Position numbers and translations under genes: made by a program
The notes under the pieces: generated by a model
What the model was told of the DNA's origin: nothing
Databases searched by the model: none
Seen by the model: only the letters and a program-made list of their open reading frames with translations
Assembly (NCBI GenBank): GCA_047972135.1
Contig: JBKEAJ010000159.1
Span: forward strand, 1 to 13,822
Reading direction: 5' to 3'
Length of the DNA stretch: 13,822 nucleotides
DNA from: JBKEAJ01 sp047972135
GTDB lineage: Bacteria; Bacteroidota; Bacteroidia; Bacteroidales; Prolixibacteraceae
Shown: in pieces, positions 1 to 8,400 of the stretch
Layout: every line of letters starts with the position of its first letter
Numbering within the stretch: the stretch's first letter is position 1

Positions 1-260
1 ATGGGCGATTGCATCTTGCCGTTATGAGACGGCATGTTGTAGGCTTTCGTCATGTAGTTGTGTTCTGCATCGGGAGCTTCGTTTTTCACATGATTATCGC
101 GAACATCTGTGCTGTTTAATGGGTGATTTTCGTGTGCCACTTCTTTGGCTTTCTGATTTTGTACATCTCCACAGCCGATAATCAGCAATGAGATAATTAA
201 TGTTGATAATGACAAGTTCCCAATCATTGGAAATGAGCTATTTGTTGCTTTGGTATTCAT
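1..260 (-). CDS. Putative lipoprotein, N-terminal part (runs off the left edge)
   Basis: The frame opens at ATG 258-260 and stays open to the edge of the window, giving 86 complete codons. Residues 16-29 are hydrophobic and end in LLIIGC, so Cys30 fits a lipobox for signal peptidase II and the mature protein should be membrane-anchored. The lysine is at position 4, so the n-region is long (about 15 residues) and weakly charged. The visible mature part is polar, with five His and three Met in about 56 residues (for example AHENH and NMPSHNGKM). That is compatible with metal binding but not diagnostic. No family was recognised, and any folded domain lies beyond the edge. It follows gltA in the same direction but behind a strong terminator, so it probably has its own promoter. 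TACTTTCG (296-303, minus) is one mismatch from the Bacteroidota -7 box, without a clear -33 partner. Confidence 0.7.
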   Translation of the reverse strand, partial: MNTKATNSSFPMIGNLSLSTLIISLLIIGCGDVQNQKAKEVAHENHPLNSTDVRDNHVKNEAPDAEHNYMTKAYNMPSHNGKMQSP

Positions 261-340
261 AATTTATACTATTTTGTCCTATTTCTTTTACAAAGCGAAA
301 GTACAAACAATATTTCTTTTTTGTGATGTAGTTTTGGTTA

Positions 341-379
341 AATAAAAAACACCCTACCAAGAATAAATCTTGGCAGGGT
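341..379 (-). terminator. Rho-independent terminator of the acnA-icd-gltA operon
   Basis: Positions 351-362 pair with 368-379 in a 12-bp stem. On the minus strand this stem has one G-U wobble pair and a 5-base loop. On that strand it runs straight into GTTTTTTATTT. It begins 28 bases after the gltA stop codon. The opposite side of the stem is not T-rich, so it should act mainly on minus-strand transcripts, separating the operon from the lipoprotein gene. Confidence 0.88.
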
Positions 380-407
380 ATCATTGTTTAATTTAAATCT
401 TAGGAAC

Positions 408-1697
408 TTAAATGTTCTCAAACCAATCAAGCGTATACGAGCTTGGTCGTTCTATCGGCAGTCCGAACATTCTGTCGTTTATCAAGGAGGTTAATACTCC
501 GAGAGCTCTCGATACACCAAACAAAACGGTGTAGAAGTTATGCTCCTTAATGCCGTAATGGTTCAGCAATGCACCTGAATAGGCATCTACATTTGGCCAC
601 GGGTTGCTGATTTTTCCTGTCTTCTCCAATATTGGCGGAACAACATCATATAGAGTGTTTACAATGTCTACGATGGGGTCGTTCTTGATAAACTTATCAG
701 CAAAGGCCTTCTGTGCTGTGTAGCGAGGGTCAGTAACTCTTAGTACCGCATGACCATAGCCCGGAATAACACGTCCTGAGTCCAAAGTGTTTTTTACAAA
801 GTCTTCAACCTGCTGTTTGGATGGAGTTTTTGTATTCAGTTCCTCGGTCATTTCAATAATCCACGATATAACCTGCTGATTTGCATAGCCATGTAAAGGA
901 CCTGCCAATCCTGCCATCCCTGCTCCAAAGGCATAACAAGCATTACTCAATGCCGAGCCTACAAGGTGAGTAGCGTGTGCCGACACATTGCCTCCCTCGT
1001 GGTCGGCATGGATGGTCATGTACAGACGCAAGAGCTCGCGCACTTCCTCCGTGTCGTGTCCCATCATGTGGGCTAGGTTACCTGCCCAATCTAACTTGGG
1101 ATTTGGCTCGATATGATCGTCATTGTGGTAGTTGCGCCTATAAATGTAAGCGGCAATGCGTGGCAAACGGGCTATCAGGCTGATAGCATCGTCGTAGGTA
1201 GAGTCCCAATAGAACTTCTTGTGTATCCCTGCTCTGTAAGACTTTTGAAAACCCGACTCAGGAGCAAGAGACATTATTGCCGTGATAAACTGTGTCATAG
1301 GACGTGCAGTCTTGGGCAGAGCATCAATTACATCGAAAACATGCTGTGGTACGTATGCCTTTGTAGACCATTCAGTACTTATGTTGTTAACATCGTCTGC
1401 ATCAGGCAATTCGCCTATGAGCATCAAATAAAAAAGACCCTCCGGCAGCGGCTCATTGTTTTTCTTTGGTAGTTTTTCACGAAGCTGGGAGATTGAATAT
1501 CCTCTGAATCTGATACCCTCGTTAGGATCTAGCTTTGAGGTTTCTGTCAGTAAGGATGGAACTCCCTTCATGCCTGTTAAAACCTGATTTATAGTTACCT
1601 GTCCGACAACCTTGTCGCCTTTGGTCTCTTTTATTTCTTTAATCTTTTTGATTTTTCCAATTGCTGATTCGTAGTATTTGTGTTTGATATATTCCAT
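408..1697 (-). CDS. gltA: Citrate synthase, mitochondrial-like type
   Basis: Condenses oxaloacetate and acetyl-CoA to citrate in the cytoplasm. The 429-residue protein resembles the mitochondrial (pig-type) enzyme more than the E. coli allosteric form. It carries HADHEGGNVSAH (230-241), GLAGPLHG (263-270), PGYGHAVLR (312-320) and PNVDAYSG (368-375). By comparison with pig citrate synthase, the catalytic residues are His269, His316 and Asp371. His233, Arg320 and Arg325 correspond to substrate-contacting residues. The C-terminus LFGVSRALGVL...LPIERPSS is also typical. The start at ATG 1695-1697 is the first in frame and lies 10 bases after icd, with no clear Shine-Dalgarno. It is the last gene of the acnA-icd-gltA operon and is followed by a terminator. 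The N-terminal 30 residues are Lys/Glu-rich and need not be a targeting sequence. All active-site residues are present, so the enzyme should be functional. Confidence 0.96.
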   Translation of the reverse strand: MEYIKHKYYESAIGKIKKIKEIKETKGDKVVGQVTINQVLTGMKGVPSLLTETSKLDPNEGIRFRGYSISQLREKLPKKNNEPLPEGLFYLMLIGELPDADDVNNISTEWSTKAYVPQHVFDVIDALPKTARPMTQFITAIMSLAPESGFQKSYRAGIHKKFYWDSTYDDAISLIARLPRIAAYIYRRNYHNDDHIEPNPKLDWAGNLAHMMGHDTEEVRELLRLYMTIHADHEGGNVSAHATHLVGSALSNACYAFGAGMAGLAGPLHGYANQQVISWIIEMTEELNTKTPSKQQVEDFVKNTLDSGRVIPGYGHAVLRVTDPRYTAQKAFADKFIKNDPIVDIVNTLYDVVPPILEKTGKISNPWPNVDAYSGALLNHYGIKEHNFYTVLFGVSRALGVLTSLINDRMFGLPIERPSSYTLDWFENI

Positions 1698-1707
1698 GAT
1701 AAAAGTT

Positions 1708-2973
1708 TTAATTATTTATATTACTTATTATTGCGTCTCCAAATTCTTGGGTGGAAAGTAGTGTTGCACCATTCATCTGACTATATAAATCGATAGTTAC
1801 AGTCTGATTTTCAAATGTTTTGCCAATGCCTTCCACAATCTTATTTGCGGCTTCTTTCCAACCCAGATATTCAAGCATCATCACTGCTGAAAGTATGATA
1901 GAACCAGGGTTTGCCTTACCTTGTCCGGCTATATTCGGAGCTGTGCCGTGGGTTGCTTCGAAGATGGCATAACCTTTTTTGTAGTTGATGTTTGCTCCCG
2001 GACTGATACCAATACCGCCAATCATTGCCGCCAACTGATCTGACACATAGTCGCCGTTAAGGTTCAACGTGGCAATAACCGAATATTCGGCAGGGTGGAG
2101 TAGTGTCTCCTGCAAAAAAGCATCGGCAATGACGTCTTTGATTATCACCTTGCCTGCATCTTTTGCCTTTTTCAGTGCATCGTTGGCGGCGTCAGCCCCC
2201 TGTTCTTTCTTGATTGCATTGTATCGGTTCATGCTGAAAGTCTTGTCGGCGTATTCTCTTTCTGCCAACTCGTAGCCCCACTTTTTAAAACCGCCCTCGG
2301 TGAACTTCATTATATTACCTTTATGTACTAGTGTAACTGATGGAAGTCTGTGTTCAAGAGCATACTCAATTGCCGACCTGACTAGGCGTTCAGTGCCTTC
2401 GGACGAAACAGGTTTAACTCCAAAACCCGATGTCTCGGGAAAGCGTATCTTCTTAATGCCCATTTCATTTTGTAGAAAATCCTTGAATTTCTTTGCCTCG
2501 GCAGAGCCTTTTTCAAATTCTATCCCTGCATATATGTCCTCCGTGTTTTCACGGAAAATGGTCATGTCAACCTTTTCGGGACTCTTTACGGGAGCAGGCA
2601 CTCCTTTAAACCAGCGCACAGGACGCTGACAAACATATAGATCGAGTGTTTGGCGGAGTTGTACGTTTAGCGAGCGAATACCACCGCCCACAGGGGTTTC
2701 TAAAGGTCCTTTTATCGACACTTTGTTCGCAATTATAGCGTCGAGGGTGCTTTGAGGCAGCCACTCGCCCGTTTGCTCAAAAGATTTCTTGCCGGCAAGT
2801 ATTTCTGTCCATTCAATCTTCTTACTGTCTCCGTATGCTTTGTTGACTGCTGCATCAACAACCTTTATCATCACGGGTGTGATGTCTTTGCCAATGCCGT
2901 CTCCCTCAATATATGGGATGTTCACGTTGTCGGGAGTGATTACTTTCCCGTCTTTTATTTCTACTGTTGCCAT
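1708..2973 (-). CDS. icd: Isocitrate dehydrogenase, E. coli-type; probably NAD-preferring
   Basis: Oxidatively decarboxylates isocitrate to 2-oxoglutarate. The 421-residue length and motifs match the homodimeric E. coli Icd type. The substrate site is intact: GGGIRSLNVQLRQ with Ser101, Asn103 and Arg107; Arg117; RENTEDIYAG with Arg141 and Tyr148; Lys218 in VHKGNIMKFTEG; and the metal Asp in IADAFLQ (284). The coenzyme pocket differs from NADP-type E. coli Icd: Lys344/Tyr345 are Asn347/Ile348 (HGTAPNIAG), Val351 is Ala354, Cys332 is Tyr335, Tyr391 is Ile394 and Arg395 is Ser398 (TVTIDLYSQM). Most of these match or resemble the changes known to turn E. coli Icd into an NAD enzyme, so the usual label 'NADP-dependent' is doubtful here. 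Ser101 aligns with the E. coli phosphorylation site Ser113, but no AceK gene is in the window. It sits 12 bases after acnA and 10 before gltA, in the same operon. Confidence 0.95.
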   Translation of the reverse strand: MATVEIKDGKVITPDNVNIPYIEGDGIGKDITPVMIKVVDAAVNKAYGDSKKIEWTEILAGKKSFEQTGEWLPQSTLDAIIANKVSIKGPLETPVGGGIRSLNVQLRQTLDLYVCQRPVRWFKGVPAPVKSPEKVDMTIFRENTEDIYAGIEFEKGSAEAKKFKDFLQNEMGIKKIRFPETSGFGVKPVSSEGTERLVRSAIEYALEHRLPSVTLVHKGNIMKFTEGGFKKWGYELAEREYADKTFSMNRYNAIKKEQGADAANDALKKAKDAGKVIIKDVIADAFLQETLLHPAEYSVIATLNLNGDYVSDQLAAMIGGIGISPGANINYKKGYAIFEATHGTAPNIAGQGKANPGSIILSAVMMLEYLGWKEAANKIVEGIGKTFENQTVTIDLYSQMNGATLLSTQEFGDAIISNINN

Positions 2974-2985
2974 ACTTTTTCTTTC

Positions 2986-5247
2986 TTAATTTGATTGTTT
3001 ACTGATTAAATTTAGTGCCGAACCTGCCTTGTACCATTCTATTTGTTGAGCGTTGTAGGTGTGGTTTAGCATTATGCTATCCTGACTTCCGTCTGAGTGT
3101 GTGACTTTCAATGTCAGTTGTCTGCCTGGTGCAAAATCAACTAAATCAATGAAGTCGAAAGCGTCGTTTTCTTGTATCTTGTCGTAGTCAGCCTCGTTGG
3201 AGAAGGTTAGTCCGAGCATTCCTTGCTTTTTCAGGTTAGTCTCGTGTATGCGGGCAAAGGATTTGGCTATTATCGCTTTGATGCCTAAGAAGCGAGGCTC
3301 CATTGCAGCATGTTCGCGCGAAGAGCCTTCGCCATAGTTATGATCGCCCACTACAACGGTAGGTAGTCCTTCGGCTTTGTATTGCCTTTGTACTTTTGGT
3401 AGTTCATCGTATTCTCCTGATATCAGGTTCTTTACACAGTTCGTTTTTTCGTTGTATGCGTTTACTGCTCCAATAAGGCAGTTGTTGGAGATGTTGTCGA
3501 GGTGTCCTCGAAACTTCAACCATGGTCCTGCCATTGATATATGGTCGGTGGTGCACTTGCCCAATGCCTTGATAAGTAATCTTGCCCCCGTGATGTTGTT
3601 GCCGTCCCAAGGAGCAAATGGAGTAAGTAGTTGAAGCCGCTTTGAATCGGAATTTACAACAATCTTTACCTGACTGCCGTCTTCGGCAGGAGCCTGATAG
3701 CCTGCATCTTTACAGGCGAATCCTTTGCTAGGAAGTTCTTCGCCTAGCGGTGCTTGTAGTTTCACTTGTTCTCCTTTGCTATTCGTCAGTGTGTCCGTAA
3801 GGGGGTTAAACTTCAATGAACCAGCTATGGCAAAGGCTGTTACCATCTCCGGAGAAGCCACAAAAGCAAAAGTGTTGGGATTGCCGTCGGCGCGTTTTGC
3901 AAAATTCCTGTTGAAACTTGTAACTATACTGTTTCTCTCTTGTTTGTCGGCTCCTGATCGCTTCCATTGCCCGATGCACGGACCGCAGGCGTTGGCAAGT
4001 ACTGTTCCACCTATACCATTAAAGGTGTCGAGCAGCTTGTCTCTTTCTATGGTTTCCCGAACTTGCTCCGATCCGGGAGTGATAGTGAATTTAGCCTTTA
4101 CTTTTACGTCGTTTTCCAATGCTTGTCGAGCAATACTTGCCGCTCTTGTGATGTCCTCGTACGACGAATTGGTGCAAGAGCCTATCAATCCTACTTCCAC
4201 AGCCTCGGGATAGTTGTTGTCGTCCACAGCCTTTGCAAGTTCCGATATTTTCCATGCTTTGTCGGGGCTGAAAGGACCATTGACATGTGGTTCTAGTTTG
4301 CTGAGATCTATCTCGATTATCTCATCATAATATTTCTCAGGTGAAGCATAAACTTCGCTATCTGCCTTTAGATTAGTGATATGAGAGTCTGCTAGTTTTG
4401 CAACTTCCTCCCTAGCTGTAGCTTTTAGATATGCACTCATTTTTGCATCGTAAGGGAAAATTGATGTTGTCGCTCCCACTTCAGCTCCCATATTGCAAAT
4501 GGTGGCTTTTCCTGTGCACGACAAACTCTCCGTGCCATCGCCAAAATACTCGATAATAAAACCCGTTCCACCTTTGACGGTGAGCTTGCCTGCCAAGCTT
4601 AGTATGATGTCTTTAGGCGATGCCCAGCCGTTTAGCTTGCCTGTCAATTTTACTCCCAATAACTTAGGGAATTTCAGTTCCCATGGCATACCTGCCATAA
4701 CGTCGACTGCATCTGCTCCACCTACACCTATTGCAATCATGCCTAGCCCTCCGGCATTGGGAGTGTGTGAGTCTGTTCCTATCATCATCCCCCCAGGAAA
4801 CGCATAGTTCTCCAAAACTACCTGATGAATAATCCCTGCTCCAGGTTTCCAAAAACCGATATTATATTTGTTGGATACAGATTCAAGAAAATTATATACT
4901 TCTTCATTGTCCTTTTTGGCGACTTCCAAATCGCTGACACCGTTTACTTCTGCTTGTATAAGGTGGTCGCAATGTACTGTCGAAGGGACGGCTGTTTTGC
5001 TCTTGCCTGCATTAATAAATTGCAATAGAGCCATTTGCGCAGTGGCATCTTGCATGGCAACCCTGTCGGGGGCAAAGTCTACATAATCAGTCCCTCTTGC
5101 AAACTCCTTCAATTCGTCGGGAGTGTAAAGATGATTGTATAGAATTTTCTCCGCCAATGTCATAGGTTTGCCCAATGCCTTGCGGATGAGTTCACTGCGA
5201 AGCTCAATGTTCTTGTAAACTTGCGTTATCAGCGATAAATCAAACAT
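2986..5247 (-). CDS. acnA: Aconitate hydratase, mitochondrial-like aconitase
   Basis: Interconverts citrate and isocitrate using a [4Fe-4S] cluster. The 753-residue protein is colinear with mitochondrial aconitase rather than the longer bacterial AcnA/IRP1 or the domain-swapped AcnB. Cluster ligands are Cys358 (GLIGSCTNSSYEDI) and Cys421 and Cys424 (ANACGPCIGQW). The catalytic loop YGEGSSREHAAMEPR supplies Ser642 and Arg644; these positions coincide with the numbering of the porcine enzyme. Further hallmarks are VPSTVHCDHLIQA (87-99), IGTDSHTPNAGGLGM (156-170) and the swivel-domain segment from about 540 (KCTTDHISMAGPW). The start at ATG 5245-5247 gives a normal N-terminus, with an AT-rich leader and no Shine-Dalgarno. 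It is the first gene of the operon. A mitochondrial-like aconitase in an acnA-icd-gltA operon has been described in Bacteroides fragilis, and the gene order here agrees. All key residues are present. Confidence 0.96.
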   Translation of the reverse strand: MFDLSLITQVYKNIELRSELIRKALGKPMTLAEKILYNHLYTPDELKEFARGTDYVDFAPDRVAMQDATAQMALLQFINAGKSKTAVPSTVHCDHLIQAEVNGVSDLEVAKKDNEEVYNFLESVSNKYNIGFWKPGAGIIHQVVLENYAFPGGMMIGTDSHTPNAGGLGMIAIGVGGADAVDVMAGMPWELKFPKLLGVKLTGKLNGWASPKDIILSLAGKLTVKGGTGFIIEYFGDGTESLSCTGKATICNMGAEVGATTSIFPYDAKMSAYLKATAREEVAKLADSHITNLKADSEVYASPEKYYDEIIEIDLSKLEPHVNGPFSPDKAWKISELAKAVDDNNYPEAVEVGLIGSCTNSSYEDITRAASIARQALENDVKVKAKFTITPGSEQVRETIERDKLLDTFNGIGGTVLANACGPCIGQWKRSGADKQERNSIVTSFNRNFAKRADGNPNTFAFVASPEMVTAFAIAGSLKFNPLTDTLTNSKGEQVKLQAPLGEELPSKGFACKDAGYQAPAEDGSQVKIVVNSDSKRLQLLTPFAPWDGNNITGARLLIKALGKCTTDHISMAGPWLKFRGHLDNISNNCLIGAVNAYNEKTNCVKNLISGEYDELPKVQRQYKAEGLPTVVVGDHNYGEGSSREHAAMEPRFLGIKAIIAKSFARIHETNLKKQGMLGLTFSNEADYDKIQENDAFDFIDLVDFAPGRQLTLKVTHSDGSQDSIMLNHTYNAQQIEWYKAGSALNLISKQSN

Positions 5248-5335
5248 AGTATATTATTTTATAAGTTTCTAGCACAATATGTAATAAACAAATCTTAAAA
5301 TGAAATGTTTGTCAAGCATAAAACTAGTAAAAAAA

Positions 5336-5366
5336 CAAACATATTTTCAATAATGGACAGTAAAAT
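5336..5366 (-). promoter_or_regulatory. Candidate promoter of acnA-icd-gltA
   Basis: On the minus strand, TATGTTTG at 5336-5343 matches the Bacteroidota -7 consensus TAnnTTTG exactly. About 18-19 bases upstream is a T-rich element (TTTT at 5362-5365 or ATTT at 5363-5366) that only partly matches the -33 TTTG. Transcription would start near 5329, leaving a leader of roughly 80 bases. A second exact match covering the acnA start codon (5241-5248) is probably chance, and AAGATTTG nearer the gene is one mismatch off. Confidence 0.35.
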
Positions 5367-5386
5367 CCATTATAGATAATATCTAT
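5350..5386. promoter_or_regulatory. Two adjacent palindromes upstream of the acnA operon
   Basis: Positions 5350-5357 and 5366-5373 form a perfect 8-base inverted repeat (ATAATGGA/TCCATTAT) around an 8-base spacer. Overlapping its end, 5372-5386 is a second perfect inverted repeat, ATAGATA-A-TATCTAT. They lie over and just upstream of the candidate -33 position of the acnA promoter, where an operator could sit. Alternatively, the first could be a weak hairpin behind the tamB gene, which ends at 5428; its A+T-rich stem and the delayed T-run make it a poor terminator. No regulator can be named. Confidence 0.3.
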
Positions 5387-5427
5387 GATGCGTACAGCCT
5401 ATTGCTGTAAGTGGATAGAGTGATATC

Positions 5428-8400
5428 TTACTGTTCTTTTATTTTTGGCTCTTCTTCTTTCTTAGCTTTGCCTACTTCTTTTTTATATTTTTTGTTGTAC
5501 CTCTTTATCAGTAAGTCGAAGTCGTGTTTGAAGGTCAAACTCACACCTTGTGTGTAGGGGGCTGCATCGTAGAAATTATTGTTGGCGTGATTGAAAGCTT
5601 TGAGAAGCCAATTGCCGTCTTTTGTTAATTTTACGCTTATGTCAAATTCTCCGACTATATTGTTGTTGGCGTTAGAAAGATAGTAGGCATTATTGGTATT
5701 TCCAACATTTCCACTTATCAGAATATGATCGTTGAGGAGGGCTGTACTTAGGCTTACTTCAAATTCGTCTTGAATTTCTCCTTCGTTGGGGCGGTATCTC
5801 AGTCCAATATCTACATTCCTGTTAATCTGTGATAGCCAACTACTTAGTGATGATGTTAACAGCTCGCTTGCGGTGTTGTTCACAAAGTCTGTACCCGCTC
5901 CTCCTGTTGTTGTGGTGTTGTTGTTATAGAAACGTCCCAATAATAAAAGTGAGAGTGCTTGGCGGTTGAGTTCGTCGGCAGTACTGAGATATTGTTGTAG
6001 TATGCTTGCCGTGCTGGCATCTACGGTAGGAAACTTTATGTCGAAGTTGATATCTGGAGATGTCAGTTGTCCTGTCAAAACAATGTAGCAGTCCACTATC
6101 GGACGAGTTACTGTGCTGATGTCTCCGCCGGCCAAATCTGATATGGATGTTTTGATTTGGTAAATTGCCGAGATATTTACGTCGGCATCCTGTGGTGACC
6201 CTGACCAGCGCATGGTGCTGCCTCGTTTTATTTTGAAGGTTTTGGTAAGTAAATCTTTTAAGGAAAATTTATAAGTGCCATCGCTAATAGTGTAGGTCCC
6301 TGCCATCTTAAAGTCGCCGTACTTATTCATCTCAATTTTTAGACTTCCGTCGCCTTTTGCTTCTATTTCGTCGTCAAGGGAGTTGAAATAGAATATCTTA
6401 ATACTTGCGTCGGGAGTTGCAGTGATGTTGAAGTTAAAGCCCACACCGGAGGTCTCTGATACGTAGTTGAGTTTACTCATAATAGTTTCGTGTGTGACTT
6501 CGTTATCTAATTTAGGCTCAATAAACCTGATGAAAGAATGAGTCTCTTCATTGCTTTTGTGGAACAAGCCCATATTCAGTTTTGTCCCCTTGCCAGTTGT
6601 TGCATTGCCGGAAATTAATATGTCTTTACCCGTGCCAGATATTCTTATGCGCCCTCCTGCAAATGCATCTCCATAGAACACCTCATTTTGTGAGGGACTT
6701 GAGTTAAGTGCGCAAATACGTTGGGTGTTGATTTGGATGTCGTATATCATGTTGTTGAAGTTCGTGTGTTCAATGTAGCCGTTTACTTTGGCAGAATCTC
6801 CATACTTGTCGTAGGCTGTTATATCCCTAAAAGCTATTCTGTTGCCTTCCATAAAAACGGTGTCTGTAAAACGATAATTGGCACCTGTGGCTGCAATGGT
6901 GAGTTCTGCGTTGTTTCCAAAAAGTTCCCCCGAGTATTTTATGTCAGGAACTTTACCCGAAATATTGAAATGTCCGTAGGCAGTGCCATCTGTACTTGAA
7001 AATACTTTATATAATACTAGTTCCAATAGCTTTAAGGGAAAACCGTCAATCTTAGAATCGAAGCTTAAGCTGTCTGTCCCTAAGTTATAAGAGGCATCGC
7101 AATCGACTATGTGCTTGTCGTTATTTATTAGCTTTATGGCAGCAGTAATATTTTTTGTATTGGAATCCCATGTATTGTTTAAGCTGAGATTTCCAATGCT
7201 TTGTTCTTTAAATTCTATGTTATGGGCTTCTATGTCGGTACTGACTTTTGGCGTATTCAACACGCTCCATATCGACAGCCTGCCATTAACAACTCCATCG
7301 AGAGGAGTATTTATCTTGAAGATATTTAGGGCATTGTTGACTTGTATGTTGTTAATGTCTAGGTCGATTTTTTCGTTGTCCTTGTCAGAAATACGACCAT
7401 TGCAGCTTAGTGAGTGTCCATTGTCGGTGTTCACAAAATTGAAGGCTTCTATGTCTGCTATTCCTTTGTTAAGTTCAATCTTGCTTGCCGACAGCTCCCA
7501 TTTTTTACCTAGCAGAAAAATCTCTGATGTTGGGATTACGCTTTGAGTATGGGTGTGGAGAGAGTCCTCTGTTCCTATGAAACTTGTATGGGCTTTTATG
7601 TCGCCTTTGTTCTGCTCGTCGTTCTTCCACGATAGGCTGTAATCTATATTATTGTTGGCAATATTTGTTGTAGCATTGCAATTTAGAACTTCATATTTAC
7701 TGCCAAGTGCTATTTTAGAGATTGATAAACTGCCGACTGTATTATTTTCGTTAATATCTCCGTTTATATTGATGTTGTTGAGATAGGTGTCGCTATAAGC
7801 AAACTCGGGGATAATCGTGCTGATTTTTAGTGTGTTGTCGTGAGAGTTCATGGATGACTTAAGGGTGAAATCGTCCGAAATATGCAACTTGGGAGTAATG
7901 AATTGGGCTATGTCATCAAGCTTCTTAAAGTGGGCTTCCATTACAAAGTTTATTTCTGGGCTTGCTTCAGTAGAATCTTGTTGGATGAAAGCGGCGACGG
8001 GCAAATGATGTGCCATAAACTTCTTAAATGTCGGAACTATATCAATAAACCTGAATGTTCCATTCATAAATAAATCAATAAATGGCGAACTTACAACAAA
8101 GTTGTCTAAAGCTCCTTTTGTCCTTTTTAGATGTATGTCGTTTATTAACAAAGTGTTATTGTCTGACGAGAGGTAGCCGTTGTTGATGTTTATTTCTCCA
8201 AAATAATTGTAAATATCGCTACCTCTGATTTTAGCGTCAAGCTCAAAAGCGGTAGATTTCAGTAAAGAGCTAGATACTAGATTTAATTTGTCCAAATGAG
8301 CTTCATCCACATTAAGATTAAAGTCGAAGTTCTGCTCATCATTATTTCTGTCAATTATCCCATTGAGAGATAGTTGGAGATTTGGGTCGTCAATTGCTAT

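Noticed and set aside
977..1472. Two overlapping plus-strand frames opposite gltA
   Set aside because: Antisense to catalytic motifs of citrate synthase; no independent support.
3725..4213. Plus-strand open frame of 162 codons inside acnA
   Set aside because: It is antisense to the cluster-ligand region of a fully conserved aconitase. Its codon pattern is that of a shadow frame.
5241..5248. Exact TAnnTTTG match (minus strand) at the acnA start
   Set aside because: It covers the start codon itself, so a promoter there would miss the gene. It arises from the ATGTTT of the first two codons.
7109..7546. Plus-strand open frame of 145 codons inside tamB
   Set aside because: It is antisense to tamB and composed mainly of Leu, Ser and Phe as expected for a reverse frame, with no upstream signal.
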